Assembly (NCBI GenBank): GCA_964399985.1
Contig: CAYNRY010000001.1
Coordinates: 372,001-436,000, forward strand
Length of the DNA stretch: 64,000 nucleotides
From: Micavibrio_B sp964399985
GTDB lineage: Bacteria > Pseudomonadota > Alphaproteobacteria > Micavibrionales > Micavibrionaceae
Direction: 5' to 3'
In this document: positions 26,039 to 35,146 of the stretch, in pieces
Layout: each line of letters begins with the position of its first letter
Position numbering within the stretch: the stretch's first letter is position 1
Program-made: the position numbers and the translations under genes
The notes under the pieces: model-generated
Databases searched by the model: none
What the model was told of the DNA's origin: nothing
The model's input: only the letters and a program-made list of their open reading frames with translations

Positions 26039-26965
26039 CTACTTCTGCCCGCGATCAGTACCCTTATCACCATCGAGGCTTGTTGGGTCGAAGGTTACTG
26101 GCATTGGCTCGGCTTCTACTGCTTGCGTACAGGCGGCAGGCAGCGTGCGCAGCGTATTCCATTGCTCGACCCAGCCGTTTTCATGATCGGCATTGTCGAT
26201 AAAGGAAACATTATTGCATGGCGTTGCGCCAAGAGCCTGTGAATAGGAAGCGTATACGGCAGGCGGCGTCACGTTATCGAGCTTGCCGACGAAATGGCGC
26301 TGTGGCATGTCGCGAAGTTCAGCGGCGAAATCGACAGGGTTGTACGACTTGCTCGGCGGCAGCGATTTATGCAGCGCGGCTGTTGTTTTAGTATCCAGAT
26401 TTCCGGCGATTGTGCGCAGCGATGATACATCGTCACGTTTGGCGGCCAGAATAGTGGCAATCGCCGCGCCGCCGTCATAGCCGACGAGATCGAAACCCGT
26501 TACGTCATGATAGGCTTTGATGTTGTCGAGCGCTTTCATATAGCTGTGAATGACAGCTTCGGAATAACGCGCATCCGTTTTGAAGACGGCAGGGCAATCG
26601 TCTTTGCCCAGATATTTGCTTTTATGATAGGCGCCGCACGGACGGCCCAGATAAATGACATTGGACGATCCGTCTTGCGCGGCGAGACGCAGGCCGATCG
26701 GGTTCGATGGCGGCAGGGAAAGATTGAGCGGTCCCGGATAGGTCGAGGACTCGCCATCGCCTTCGATATAGACAACTGCGTTGGTGAATTTCTTATGGCC
26801 GCGCTCAAAAGCCTGAAGGGTGAACGGGTCCGCCGGGATCGTGCGCGGAATAAGGTGAACGGGAAGGGCGGTACGCATCGCGGTTTCTTCGCGGATCATC
26901 GGCACGTCATGGCATGCAGTGAGTAAGACGGCGCTCGATAAAAGGGCGATTAGGAAACGTGGCAT
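26039..26965 (-). CDS. Alpha/beta-hydrolase-fold lipoprotein with Asp at the nucleophile position
   Basis: 308 residues. A lipoprotein signal ends in LTAC (Cys18). The body reads as an alpha/beta hydrolase: VVYIEGDGE as the oxyanion strand, the nucleophile elbow VGYDGGAA with D164 where most esterases have Ser, an acid candidate D230 (GKLDNVTPP), and H261 in NADHENGW. Aspartate nucleophiles are known in haloalkane dehalogenases and epoxide hydrolases. Close relatives I recall use GYSGGG, so this may be a real switch or a loss of activity. Substrate unknown. Confidence 0.75.
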   Translation of the reverse strand: MPRFLIALLSSAVLLTACHDVPMIREETAMRTALPVHLIPRTIPADPFTLQAFERGHKKFTNAVVYIEGDGESSTYPGPLNLSLPPSNPIGLRLAAQDGSSNVIYLGRPCGAYHKSKYLGKDDCPAVFKTDARYSEAVIHSYMKALDNIKAYHDVTGFDLVGYDGGAAIATILAAKRDDVSSLRTIAGNLDTKTTAALHKSLPPSKSYNPVDFAAELRDMPQRHFVGKLDNVTPPAVYASYSQALGATPCNNVSFIDNADHENGWVEQWNTLRTLPAACTQAVEAEPMPVTFDPTSLDGDKGTDRGQK

Positions 26966-27029
26966 AGGTTAGGGCTCCCCCGGAGGATACTAAGGATTCT
27001 TAAGAATGTGCCCAAGGCTAACACGAGTT

Positions 27030-27791
27030 TCAGGCAATTTCCAGCACGACGGGCGTATGATCGGACGGCTTTTCCCAGTCGCGCGGGACTTTATCGATTT
27101 TGCAGGAAATAAAGCGGTCCGTGATGGCCGGAGAGAGGAGAAAATGGTCAATACGGATACCTTTATCCTGTTGCCATGATCCGCCCGTATAGTCCCAGAA
27201 CGTATATTCGTGCGGGTTTTGGTTGTCGATTCGAAAAGCATCGGTCAGGCCCAGCGTTTCCATCATGCGGAATTTCCGTCTGGCTTCAGGGGAAAATAAG
27301 GCGTCATCGACCCATGCGGCAGGATTATAAACATCGATATCTTCGGGAATGACATTGAAATCCCCGCCGACCAGAAATGGAATACGATCATCGCGCAAGG
27401 TTTTGAGCCGCGCATAAAGTCGGTCCATCCATTCGAGTTTGTAAAGGAATTTCTCTGTGCCTTTCGGGTTGCCGTTGGGCAGGTAGATATTGATGAGGCG
27501 AATACCGTCCAACTCGACTTCCAGATAGCGTGATTGTTCGTCGGCATCATTACCGATCAGCCTCTTGTGATGGGTGTGGCATTCCATCTTGGAAATCGTC
27601 GCGACTCCGTTAAAGCCTTTTTGCGGGACGAAGTCTGAATGATAGCCGATGGAGCGCAGTTCGGCGGTGGGGAAGTCCATGCTCTTAAGCTCTTGTAAAA
27701 AAACGACATCGATATCGTTTTCCACTACCCATTTTTTTAGATGCTCAAGGCGCTGCTTGATAGAATTGACGTTCCAGGTGGCTATTTTCAT
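27030..27791 (-). CDS. xthA: Exodeoxyribonuclease III
   Basis: 253 residues, the usual size. It has the ExoIII/APE1 signature regions: IATWNVNSIKQRLEHL at the start, VFLQELKSMDFP (metal Glu), INIYLPNGNP, FLVGGDFNVIPEDIDV and the C-terminal SDHTPVVLEI. It cleaves at abasic sites and degrades 3' ends in base-excision repair. Position next to erpA and dgt is the common alphaproteobacterial order. Confidence 0.95.
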   Translation of the reverse strand: MKIATWNVNSIKQRLEHLKKWVVENDIDVVFLQELKSMDFPTAELRSIGYHSDFVPQKGFNGVATISKMECHTHHKRLIGNDADEQSRYLEVELDGIRLINIYLPNGNPKGTEKFLYKLEWMDRLYARLKTLRDDRIPFLVGGDFNVIPEDIDVYNPAAWVDDALFSPEARRKFRMMETLGLTDAFRIDNQNPHEYTFWDYTGGSWQQDKGIRIDHFLLSPAITDRFISCKIDKVPRDWEKPSDHTPVVLEIA

Positions 27792-27875
27792 TTTTAACCT
27801 TTTTCACTCTTGTTTTTATTTATAGCAGGAGTATGAGACAGATAAACCCTAATGAGTAAAAGCGAGTAATAGACT

Positions 27876-28103
27876 GTGTATTTTTATGCTTCAAACGGCA
27901 ATGTAACCGTAACTTGTGATGAGCGTGGCTTCGAAGGAGGCATCGTAAATCTTGGCCCTGACGATAAATTCTGCGGGCATTCTAATGAAACTTTTAATCG
28001 CGTAGCATCGGGTTATTTGGTTGATATAGCACAAGAACAATGCCGCATCATTCCTGAAATAACATCGAATAAAATTGTCGGACGCTATTATCGCTACGGT
28101 TAA
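27876..28103 (+). CDS. Doubtful 75-aa reading frame between xthA and erpA
   Basis: The frame runs from a GTG at 27876, just after an in-frame stop, so no ATG start exists. It contains three cysteines and ends 4 bp inside the 3' end of erpA. Residue use is protein-like (NVTVTCDERGFEGGIVNLG), but there is no good ribosome site. It could be a small real gene, or a fragment of a longer ancestor that lost its signal peptide. Unrecognised. Confidence 0.3.
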   Translation: MYFYASNGNVTVTCDERGFEGGIVNLGPDDKFCGHSNETFNRVASGYLVDIAQEQCRIIPEITSNKIVGRYYRYG

Positions 28104-28420
28104 ACCGCGAAACTTGTCCCGCAGCCGCAGCCGGATTTGGCATTGGGATTGGTGACTTTGAAATCCTCACCCATCATGTTGATAACATAGTCGAGCGTCG
28201 AACCTTCTAGCAAAGGCAGTGAAATCTCGTCGCTGACGATCGCCTGATCGAAGATTTTATCGTCTTCGGTAATTTTATCGTCCCATGAAAAAATATACTG
28301 GAAACCGGAACATCCACCGCCTTCGACTGTTAGTCTTAGGTTAAGAAGGGGATTGCCTTTAATTTCACGCATTTTCTGGACGCGAGCGATGGCGGATGGT
28401 GTGATGATAAGCTCAGGCAT
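28100..28420 (-). CDS. erpA: Iron-sulfur cluster insertion protein (A-type carrier)
   Basis: 106 residues, A-type carrier family (ErpA/IscA). The three conserved cysteines are in VEGGGCSGFQY and in SGCGCGTSF near the C-terminus. It receives and delivers Fe-S clusters. No isc or suf genes accompany it here; the xthA-erpA-dgt neighbourhood is the common location of ErpA in this class, which is why I prefer ErpA over IscA. Confidence 0.92.
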   Translation of the reverse strand: MPELIITPSAIARVQKMREIKGNPLLNLRLTVEGGGCSGFQYIFSWDDKITEDDKIFDQAIVSDEISLPLLEGSTLDYVINMMGEDFKVTNPNAKSGCGCGTSFAV

Positions 28421-28493
28421 GGACTATTATATCGGTCGCTCTAGTTAAAATTCCAGTTTTTATATTCTATTTATTTCAGTTTTAGGAGGCATT

Positions 28494-29126
28494 ATGTCGT
28501 CAAAATACCAGCTTTATTATTCCCCGGGGGCCTGTTCGATGGCGGTTCATGTGGTTTTACACGAATTGAACCAGCCTTTCGACCTGAACGAGGTTAATTT
28601 GCGTGCGGCGCGTGATCCTGCGTTTTTGGCAATTTCCCCACGCGGGCAGGTGCCGGTTTTGATCGAAGATGGCACGCCTATTTATGAAGGCGCGGCTATC
28701 ATTATCCATCTTTGCGAGAAATTTAAATCAGACCTGATCCCGACAGAAGGCGTTTCGCGGGGTCTGGCTCTGCAAGCTTTGATGTTTATGAATGCCAGCA
28801 TGCATCCTGCTTATAGCAAATTCTTTTTTGCTAAAAAATCGGCCATTGACGATAAAGCCAAGAAAATTATCTGCGACGAGGCGTGCGACAAGATTCAAGA
28901 GCTCTGGGACTTAGTGGACCAACATCTGGAAACCCATGCTTATCTGGCCGGCGACAAAATCACAGCTGCGGATATTTTAATGACTGTCATTGCCAACTGG
29001 ACCGATATTTCCAAACCATTGAAACTCGGGAAAAACGTCAAGCGCGTGATTGCCGAGATTAGCCGGCGCCCGTCCTATCAAGCTGCTTTGGAGCATGAAG
29101 GAATTACCTATAAAGCTGCGGCTTAA
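28494..29126 (+). CDS. Glutathione S-transferase
   Basis: 210 residues with an N-terminal thioredoxin-like domain (YQLYYSPGACSMAVHVVLHE, with the SPGACS active-site region; GQVPVLIEDG with the cis-Pro; YEGAAIIIHL) and a C-terminal helical domain (AYLAGDKITAADILMTVIAN). Such soluble GSTs conjugate or reduce substrates with glutathione; this one's substrate is unknown. A clear ribosome site (ggagg) precedes the ATG. Confidence 0.92.
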   Translation: MSSKYQLYYSPGACSMAVHVVLHELNQPFDLNEVNLRAARDPAFLAISPRGQVPVLIEDGTPIYEGAAIIIHLCEKFKSDLIPTEGVSRGLALQALMFMNASMHPAYSKFFFAKKSAIDDKAKKIICDEACDKIQELWDLVDQHLETHAYLAGDKITAADILMTVIANWTDISKPLKLGKNVKRVIAEISRRPSYQAALEHEGITYKAAA

Positions 29127-29198
29127 AGGAATTTAGAGCGAAGCCGGGCATGGGAGGAAACCCTTGCCCGGTTTTCCTATTCCGTCTATTGTCGCGAT

Positions 29199-30446
29199 AT
29201 GCCCCAAGCCCTCGCAAATGACGATAATAATACACTGGCCTATAATTACTGCGCGATGCCGCTGGCTTCCTATGCCTGCCGGCCCGATCAGTCGAAAGGT
29301 CGCCTTTTCGAAGAAGAGGAAAGCCGTCACCGCACCCCGTTCCAGCGCGACCGCGACCGCATCATTCATTCAAGCGCCTTTCGCCGGTTGAAATACAAGA
29401 CTCAAGTTTTCGTCTATCATGAAGGCGATCATTACCGCACGCGCCTGACCCATACGCTGGAAGTCGCGCAAATTGCCCGCACATTAGCGCGCGCACTTCT
29501 GGTGAATGAAGATCTTGCGGAAGGTATCGCCCTGTCCCACGACCTCGGCCATACGCCGTTTGCCCATATGGGTGAAGAGGCGCTAAAGAAATGCATGGAT
29601 GCGCTGGGCGGTTTCGAACATAACGACCAGTCCTTGCGTATTTTGGTGCAGCTCGAAAATAAATATCCGCGTTTCCAAGGCTTGAACCTGACATGGGAAA
29701 CGCTGGAAGGTGTTGCCAAACATAACGGGCCATGTCTGCGCAAAAAACAACAGCCGGATTTATCCGTTCTGCCGGTCACGCTCTATGAGCTTTCTAAAAA
29801 GACTGATTTAAAGCTCGATCAATATGCTTCCGTCGAGGCGCAAGTTGCCGGAATCGCCGACGATATCGCCTATAACAATCACGATGTCGAAGACGGTCTT
29901 CGCGCCGGATTTTTTACGCTGGAAGAACTGGCCAAGATGCCCTTTATCGGCAACATTATTGAAAACATAAAAAAGTCCTATCCCGGCATTACGCCGACTA
30001 TTTTAGTTGCTGAAATGATCCGCGATATGATCGGGGCGATGGTCACCGATGTTCTGGAAGAGAGTCAAAAGCGTTTAAAAGAGATCAAGGCCTCCTGTCC
30101 TGACGATGTCCGTCAAGCTTCACGTCAAACCGTGGCTTTCTCGCCGAAAATGTATGACGATATCGAGGCGCTGCGCGCTTTTCTTTATGCGCGTATGTAT
30201 CGCCATTATTCCTTGCAGCGCATCTGGGCAAAGGTAGAGCGGATCATTCCTGATTTGTTCACATCTTTTATTAATAAATACACGCTGATGCCCGACCATT
30301 GGCAACGCCGCGTCGAAGAGGCGGGTGGCCTGACAAATGATAAAGCCCGCGCCAGAATCGTCTGTGATTACGTCGCCGGTATGACGGATCGTTATGCGAT
30401 CCGCGAGCATGAGCGCTTATATGATTTATATTGGGATCTCAAATAG
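29199..30446 (+). CDS. dgt: Deoxyguanosinetriphosphate triphosphohydrolase-like protein
   Basis: 415 residues of the HD superfamily. HSSAFRRLKYKTQVF and RTRLTHTLEVAQIART are followed by the HD pair in GIALSHDLGHTPFAHMGEE; a later metal Asp lies in VAGIADDIAYNNHDVEDG. Family members hydrolyse dNTPs to the nucleoside and triphosphate. In many relatives argS follows; here the next gene is the SPOR protein, 39 bp on. Confidence 0.93.
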   Translation: MPQALANDDNNTLAYNYCAMPLASYACRPDQSKGRLFEEEESRHRTPFQRDRDRIIHSSAFRRLKYKTQVFVYHEGDHYRTRLTHTLEVAQIARTLARALLVNEDLAEGIALSHDLGHTPFAHMGEEALKKCMDALGGFEHNDQSLRILVQLENKYPRFQGLNLTWETLEGVAKHNGPCLRKKQQPDLSVLPVTLYELSKKTDLKLDQYASVEAQVAGIADDIAYNNHDVEDGLRAGFFTLEELAKMPFIGNIIENIKKSYPGITPTILVAEMIRDMIGAMVTDVLEESQKRLKEIKASCPDDVRQASRQTVAFSPKMYDDIEALRAFLYARMYRHYSLQRIWAKVERIIPDLFTSFINKYTLMPDHWQRRVEEAGGLTNDKARARIVCDYVAGMTDRYAIREHERLYDLYWDLK

Positions 30447-30485
30447 TTGGCTGCCTAAGTAAAAGCACATTGAAAGGATATTGGT

Positions 30486-31373
30486 ATGGCGAGACGAGAT
30501 GAATTCGATGATGAAGGTTTTTTTGATAGTCTCTTGAATCGTAAGGGAAATGCACAATTACCACCCGGGCTTCGCCGCATCTTTATCGTGATCGGTATTT
30601 TGGTCCTGATCAGCATTATAATTGCAGTGGTTTCTGCCGCTATTCCATCGGGCAAAAACAGTGAAGCCGATATGACGCCTGTGCCAATTATCCGCGCTGA
30701 TTCTGCGCCGTATAAAATCAAGCCCGAAGATCCGGGCGGCATGAAAGTTCCGAATAAAGACAGTACGATATTCGAAACGCTTAAAGGTGAGCAGGAAGAA
30801 AACAAGGTCGAAAACCTGCTGGAAGACGAAAGCGATACGGCGGCCTCTGTTGCTCGTGAAGAAGTAGCGTCCAAGGTTGTCGCCAAGTCTGAACCTATTA
30901 CTGATATCAATGACTTGAAACTGGACACTGAGCCGGCGGAAGAAGAATTATCTGCCCCCCAAAAAACTTTCAGTGAGCCTGTTGCAAAGGTAGAAACAGC
31001 GAAGGTTGAAACGATCAAAAAAGAGCCGAAAGAAGCCGCGTCGATTATCGATACGCTCAAAGCCGACTCCAAACCGAAAGAGCTGCCGGTTCCTAAAACG
31101 GAAACACCCAAAGCCGTTCCTGTTACGTCCGGCGGTTCAACCTATATCCAGCTCGCCGCCGTGAAATCCGAAGCCGAGGCTTCTAGCCAATGGGCGAAAT
31201 TCAAGTCTAAAAATCCGGAACTTGGGGCTTTGTCCATGCGCACCCAAAAAGCCGATCTGGGCGAGAAGGGGATTTTCTACCGTATTCAGGCAGGCCCGCT
31301 TTCTCCTGCCAATGCCACAAAAACCTGCGCCGCCATTAAAGGACGTGGCGGTTCCTGTATTATAGCGAAATAG
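30486..31373 (+). CDS. SPOR-domain membrane protein
   Basis: 295 residues. A short cytoplasmic N-terminus is followed by one membrane helix (about 33-54: IFIVIGILVLISIIIAVVSA), a long Pro/Lys/Glu-rich periplasmic linker, and a C-terminal SPOR domain from about 217 (TYIQLAAVKSEAEASSQWAK ... GIFYRIQAGPLSPANATKTC). SPOR domains bind glycan strands lacking stem peptides at division sites, so a division or cell-wall role is likely. It is followed by nagZ, which also acts on cell wall. Confidence 0.88.
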   Translation: MARRDEFDDEGFFDSLLNRKGNAQLPPGLRRIFIVIGILVLISIIIAVVSAAIPSGKNSEADMTPVPIIRADSAPYKIKPEDPGGMKVPNKDSTIFETLKGEQEENKVENLLEDESDTAASVAREEVASKVVAKSEPITDINDLKLDTEPAEEELSAPQKTFSEPVAKVETAKVETIKKEPKEAASIIDTLKADSKPKELPVPKTETPKAVPVTSGGSTYIQLAAVKSEAEASSQWAKFKSKNPELGALSMRTQKADLGEKGIFYRIQAGPLSPANATKTCAAIKGRGGSCIIAK

Positions 31374-31382
31374 GAAAATCTG

Positions 31383-32054
31383 ATGCTGGAACCCAAAGAA
31401 GTCGAAGTCGACGAATATCTCGCGGAAACGGCATATGAATTATGCGACAATATCGTCAACTATTATCGTGACGGCGACGGTACCGATTTCCATTATATCC
31501 CGGCTCTTGCTGCCATGTCGTGTCTTGCCGGAGAAATGGTTTTCCGCTCGGTCCATAATTTAAAGGACATGCAGGCAAAGCTCTATGACGAGCTGTTTGT
31601 CCTGTCGGATGAAGTTAACAAGGTTATTGCTGAAGATCCGGAAAAACCGACAGTTTATGATTGTGTTTCTTTGCTTGCGATGCAGGCAGGGGCTCAAGAG
31701 GCGGATTTCCCTGACTGGAACGCCATACTTGAAAAATCACTGGAGGCGATGACGCAAGGCAGGTTGATGCCTGAACTGCCATTAGAGGAAGATCAATACC
31801 CGTTTGATCTTCCGCTGGGTTTTTGCGCCGAAACGCGCAAAGCAACCGATCTTTTCTTTAAAGAGCGTGACGTGCAAAACCGCGATGAGAAAGTCCTTGT
31901 GCTGGCGATTGCGGTCGGTTCGCTGATCCAGGCTATTGACGAAAAAAATATTTATTTGATGAAGCAATTGCTGGAAATCGCATTTCTCATCATCAATTTC
32001 TCGGCAAAAGTGATACCGTTCGATGAGAACTATAAAGATAAACTGGGATTGTAA
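31383..32054 (+). CDS. Unknown 223-aa protein between the SPOR gene and nagZ
   Basis: No family recognised. It is acidic, soluble and helical (for example EYLAETAYELCDNIVNYY and VLVLAIAVGSLIQAIDEKN). The gene is packed 9 bp after the SPOR gene and 2 bp before nagZ, so it belongs to this operon, but the position is not one where I know a conserved gene. Confidence 0.7.
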   Translation: MLEPKEVEVDEYLAETAYELCDNIVNYYRDGDGTDFHYIPALAAMSCLAGEMVFRSVHNLKDMQAKLYDELFVLSDEVNKVIAEDPEKPTVYDCVSLLAMQAGAQEADFPDWNAILEKSLEAMTQGRLMPELPLEEDQYPFDLPLGFCAETRKATDLFFKERDVQNRDEKVLVLAIAVGSLIQAIDEKNIYLMKQLLEIAFLIINFSAKVIPFDENYKDKLGL

Positions 32055-32056
32055 TC

Positions 32057-33043
32057 ATGGCTGAACAACCTTTGCCATTAGCTTGTATCTTCTCAATAGA
32101 AGGTGAAGCCCTGTCTCATGCGGAGCGCTCGCTGTTTTCCGCCAGCCAGCCTTTCGGTTTTATTCTTTTTGGCCGCAACTGCAAAACGCCTGGACAGGTT
32201 AAAGCTTTATGCGCCGATCTTCGCAAATGCGTCGGCTGGGATTGCCCGATATTGATAGATCAGGAAGGTGGCAAAGTCGCGCGTCTCAAATCGCCGCAAT
32301 GGGATGCTTTTCCATCGGCGCGCCATTACGGCGAAGATATGGAGCGGGATTTGAGTGGCGGGCGGCTGAAGCTTTCCAAAGACATGATGGAAATGGCGAA
32401 GATGCTGCTCGAAAGCGGTATCGATGTAAACTGCGCGCCGGTGCTCGATGTATTGACGGACGAAACGCATGATGCGATCGGCACGCGCAGCTTTTCTGCC
32501 GACCCGCAAATTGTCGCCGAAGCGGCGGATGCCGTGTGTGAAGCTTTTCTCGATATCGGCGTAACGCCGGTTATCAAGCACATGCCCGGTCATGGTCGTG
32601 CAAAAGTCGATAGTCACCACGATCTTCCCAAGGTTGAAACCTCTCTCGAAGAGCTGATTAAAAGCGACTTCGTGCCGTTTAAAAGGATCGCTTCCGAGCC
32701 CTATGCTGCCTCGGTCTGGGCGATGATGGCGCATATTATCTACACGGATATCGATACGGAGCGTCCTGCCAGCCTGTCCAAAAAAGTCATTTCTGAAGTC
32801 GTTCGTGAGCAAATTGGCTTTAAAGGATTGATATTGAGCGACGATTTGGACATGAAAGCTCTGGATAAGTACGGTTCTGTCGCCGAAAGGGCACAAGAAT
32901 CCTTGCAAGCAGGCTGCGATCTTGCTTTGTATTGTTGGGCAAAAATCGATGTTATGGAACAGCTGGCCGCTAATTTGCCGCCTCTGTCAGCCATCGGTTG
33001 GGAACGCTGGCAAGCCTCGATTAATGCGGATTGGGCTGCCTGA
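32057..33043 (+). CDS. nagZ: Beta-N-acetylhexosaminidase (NagZ)
   Basis: 328 residues, glycoside hydrolase family 3. Marks: LIDQEGGKVARL, IDVNCAPVLDV, the KHMPGHGRAKVDSHHDLP loop with the general-acid His/Asp dyad, VWAMMAHIIYTDID and ILSDDLDMKAL carrying the nucleophile Asp. NagZ removes GlcNAc from anhydromuropeptides in cytoplasmic cell-wall recycling. Placement before scpA is the common alphaproteobacterial order. Confidence 0.94.
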   Translation: MAEQPLPLACIFSIEGEALSHAERSLFSASQPFGFILFGRNCKTPGQVKALCADLRKCVGWDCPILIDQEGGKVARLKSPQWDAFPSARHYGEDMERDLSGGRLKLSKDMMEMAKMLLESGIDVNCAPVLDVLTDETHDAIGTRSFSADPQIVAEAADAVCEAFLDIGVTPVIKHMPGHGRAKVDSHHDLPKVETSLEELIKSDFVPFKRIASEPYAASVWAMMAHIIYTDIDTERPASLSKKVISEVVREQIGFKGLILSDDLDMKALDKYGSVAERAQESLQAGCDLALYCWAKIDVMEQLAANLPPLSAIGWERWQASINADWAA

Positions 33044-33069
33044 AATTAAGGCCTTAATTTAGGTAAGTA

Positions 33070-33930
33070 ATGACTGAAGAAGTTTTTGTAGAAGACGAGC
33101 GCAAAAATGCGCCGGAAGCAGGGCAGCCGGACGATTCACTTGTGCTGCATCTGAATTCCTATGAAGGGCCGATCGATGTCCTGCTGCAACTTGCCCGCGA
33201 CCAAAAAGTCGACCTGACACAAATTTCTATCCTGCAACTCGCCCGCCAGTATCTGGCATTTATCGATCGCGCGCAGGAGCTTTCACTTGATATCGCCGCT
33301 GAATATCTTGTCATGGCGGCTTGGCTTGCCTACCTGAAATCACGCCTTCTTCTCCCGCGCGAAAAAGAAGAAGAGGACGAGCCGTCTGCGGAAATGATGG
33401 CAGAAGCGTTGGCCTTCCAGTTGCAACGTCTGGAAGCCATTCAGGCAGGTGCCCAGAAAATGGCGCGCCAGATGCGCGAATATCTGACCGTTTACGGACG
33501 CGGATATAAGGAAACATTTAAAGCACCTGAGCCGGATAAATATACGGTCGATCTCTACCAGCTTTTGAAAGCCTATGGCGACATTACCCAGCGTAAAACA
33601 TCCACGCAGTATAAACCGGTTTCCTATCCGGTGATGACGATGGAAGAAGCTTTGTCGCGTATGACCGTTATGCTCGGCCGTTTGCCCAAGCAAGGCACGA
33701 CATCAGTCTGGACGACACTCAATAGCTTCATGCCGGAAAATATCAAGGAAGTGCTGCTGCATAAATCCTCTATGGCGTCTTTGTTTACGGCGTCTCTTGA
33801 GCTGGCCAAGCAAGGCAAGCTGGAGCTTCGCCAGGAAGAAAATTTCAAACCTATTTATTTGCGTGTCGTAGAGCGTGAGCCCTATGTTCCCGAAGAAACA
33901 CCACCACAAGCTGAGGTACAATCCGCATGA
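33070..33930 (+). CDS. scpA: Segregation and condensation protein A
   Basis: 286 residues. The kleisin N-terminus is clear (LVLHLNSYEGPIDVLLQLAR, then QISILQLARQYLAFIDRAQ and AAEYLVMAAWLAYLKSRLLL), and a C-terminal winged-helix-like part ends the protein (LELAKQGKLELRQEENFKPI). ScpA bridges SMC heads with ScpB in chromosome condensation. It overlaps scpB by 4 nt. Confidence 0.95.
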   Translation: MTEEVFVEDERKNAPEAGQPDDSLVLHLNSYEGPIDVLLQLARDQKVDLTQISILQLARQYLAFIDRAQELSLDIAAEYLVMAAWLAYLKSRLLLPREKEEEDEPSAEMMAEALAFQLQRLEAIQAGAQKMARQMREYLTVYGRGYKETFKAPEPDKYTVDLYQLLKAYGDITQRKTSTQYKPVSYPVMTMEEALSRMTVMLGRLPKQGTTSVWTTLNSFMPENIKEVLLHKSSMASLFTASLELAKQGKLELRQEENFKPIYLRVVEREPYVPEETPPQAEVQSA

Positions 33931-34847
33931 GTGAAGCTGCTGAAGAAATAGAAATCGAAGAAGAATTCGATATTCCCGAAGAAGAAAAAATTGAAGAAGC
34001 ACAAGTTATGCCGCTTGAAGATCCGGCGCAACAAAAGCGCGTGATCGAAGCTTTGCTGTTTGCCTCACCGGAGCCTGTATCCTTGCGCTCCATTCAGGCG
34101 CGCCTGCCGCAATCTGCGGATGTCGGCGGCATGCTGCTCGAAATTCAAAAAGAATTTGAAGGTCGCGGCGTCAACCTTGTTCAGCTTGAAGATGTCTGGG
34201 CGTTTCGTACGGCGTCAGATATCGGGCCGCATTTGGCATTGACCAAAAAGGAAGAGAAAAAGCTTTCCCGCGCTGCGCTGGAAACAATGGCGATTATCGC
34301 CTATCACCAACCGGTGACCCGTGCCGAAGTCGAAAATATCCGCGGCGTTGCGACGAATAAAGGCACGCTGGACGTATTGATGGAATCAGGCTGGATCAAG
34401 CCGGGTCGCCGTCGCGAGACCCCGGGCCGCCCTGTGACATGGACGACGACCAACCAGTTCCTGGATGATTTCGGCGTTTCCAATTTGAATGATCTGCCGG
34501 GCCTTAATGAATTGAAAGCATCGGGACTTCTTGATACAAGACCTGCGATCGACACAATTCCGGGCGCAGACCTTTTCAAATCCGAAAATGACAATATATC
34601 TGAGGAAGAGAAAGAACGTCCTTTGGGAGAGTTCGATCAGGAAACAGACGACGAAGCAATTGAAGAGGAAAAAGATGTGGCACCAGTACAATCTGACGAT
34701 GATATCGATGATGCCGTTGAAATCGATGAAGAAGAAGTAGAATCTTCTGAAGAGGATTCTGACGAAGATGATTCCGATGAGGACGACGAAGATTACGACG
34801 ACGATGATGATGACGACGATGATGATGACGAAGAGGACGAGGACTGA
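33927..34847 (+). CDS. scpB: Segregation and condensation protein B with a long acidic tail
   Basis: 306 residues. The two winged-helix domains are recognisable: RVIEALLFASPEPVSLRSIQ, LSRAALETMAIIAYHQPVTR, AEVENIRGV and GRRRETPGRPVTWTTTNQFL. About 100 residues after the folded part are highly acidic and the last ~30 are almost all Asp/Glu. A short acidic extension also leads the N-terminus. It overlaps scpA (4 nt) and tatA (TGATG). The tail could mimic nucleic acid or tune binding to SMC; that is speculation. Confidence 0.93.
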   Translation: MSEAAEEIEIEEEFDIPEEEKIEEAQVMPLEDPAQQKRVIEALLFASPEPVSLRSIQARLPQSADVGGMLLEIQKEFEGRGVNLVQLEDVWAFRTASDIGPHLALTKKEEKKLSRAALETMAIIAYHQPVTRAEVENIRGVATNKGTLDVLMESGWIKPGRRRETPGRPVTWTTTNQFLDDFGVSNLNDLPGLNELKASGLLDTRPAIDTIPGADLFKSENDNISEEEKERPLGEFDQETDDEAIEEEKDVAPVQSDDDIDDAVEIDEEEVESSEEDSDEDDSDEDDEDYDDDDDDDDDDDEEDED

Positions 34848-35053
34848 TGTCTCTGGTTCACTGGCTCGTTGTTATTCTTGTCATTATCGTGGTCTTCGGC
34901 GCCGGACGGCTGCCGAGCGTCATGGGTGATTTGGCCCAAGGCATCAAGGCTTTCAAAAAAGGTATGAAAGACGAAGAGCTTTCACCGCCGAAAAAAGTCG
35001 ATGATGGCGCGGTCGTCGAGAACCAATCATCGAAAGATAAAACTGAAGTTTAA
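34847..35053 (+). CDS. tatA: Twin-arginine translocase subunit TatA
   Basis: 68 residues: one N-terminal membrane helix (LVHWLVVILVIIVVFGAGRL), the FGxxxLP-type hinge (FGAGRLPSVM) and an amphipathic helix (GDLAQGIKAFKKGMKDEE), then a charged tail. It forms the pore of the Tat system. It starts on the scpB stop (TGATG). A palindromic repeat separates it from tatB. Confidence 0.94.
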   Translation: MSLVHWLVVILVIIVVFGAGRLPSVMGDLAQGIKAFKKGMKDEELSPPKKVDDGAVVENQSSKDKTEV

Positions 35054-35060
35054 CTCCATT

Positions 35061-35130
35061 TGTCATCCCCGCGAAAGCGGGGATCTCCCTTAATAGAAGA
35101 AGAGAGATTCCCGCTTTCGCGGGAATGACA
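35061..35130. repeat. Paired palindromic repeat between tatA and tatB
   Basis: Two palindromic units, each a stem of ccccgc/gcgggg type around aaa (35066-35083 and 35109-35124), face each other as a larger inverted repeat: tgtcat...atctc at 35061-35087 against gagatt...aatgaca at 35104-35130. The transcript can fold into a long hairpin or two small ones. A single unit of the same family is at 47025-47049 and partial ones at 54489 and 62874. It is a dispersed REP-like element and may set tatA over tatB expression. Confidence 0.85.
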
Positions 35131-35146
35131 TTATTTAGGGATAATA

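Noticed and set aside
30455..31111. 218-codon minus-strand Ser-rich frame
   Set aside because: Antisense of the SPOR-protein linker; low-complexity Ser arises from its Lys/Glu codons read backwards.
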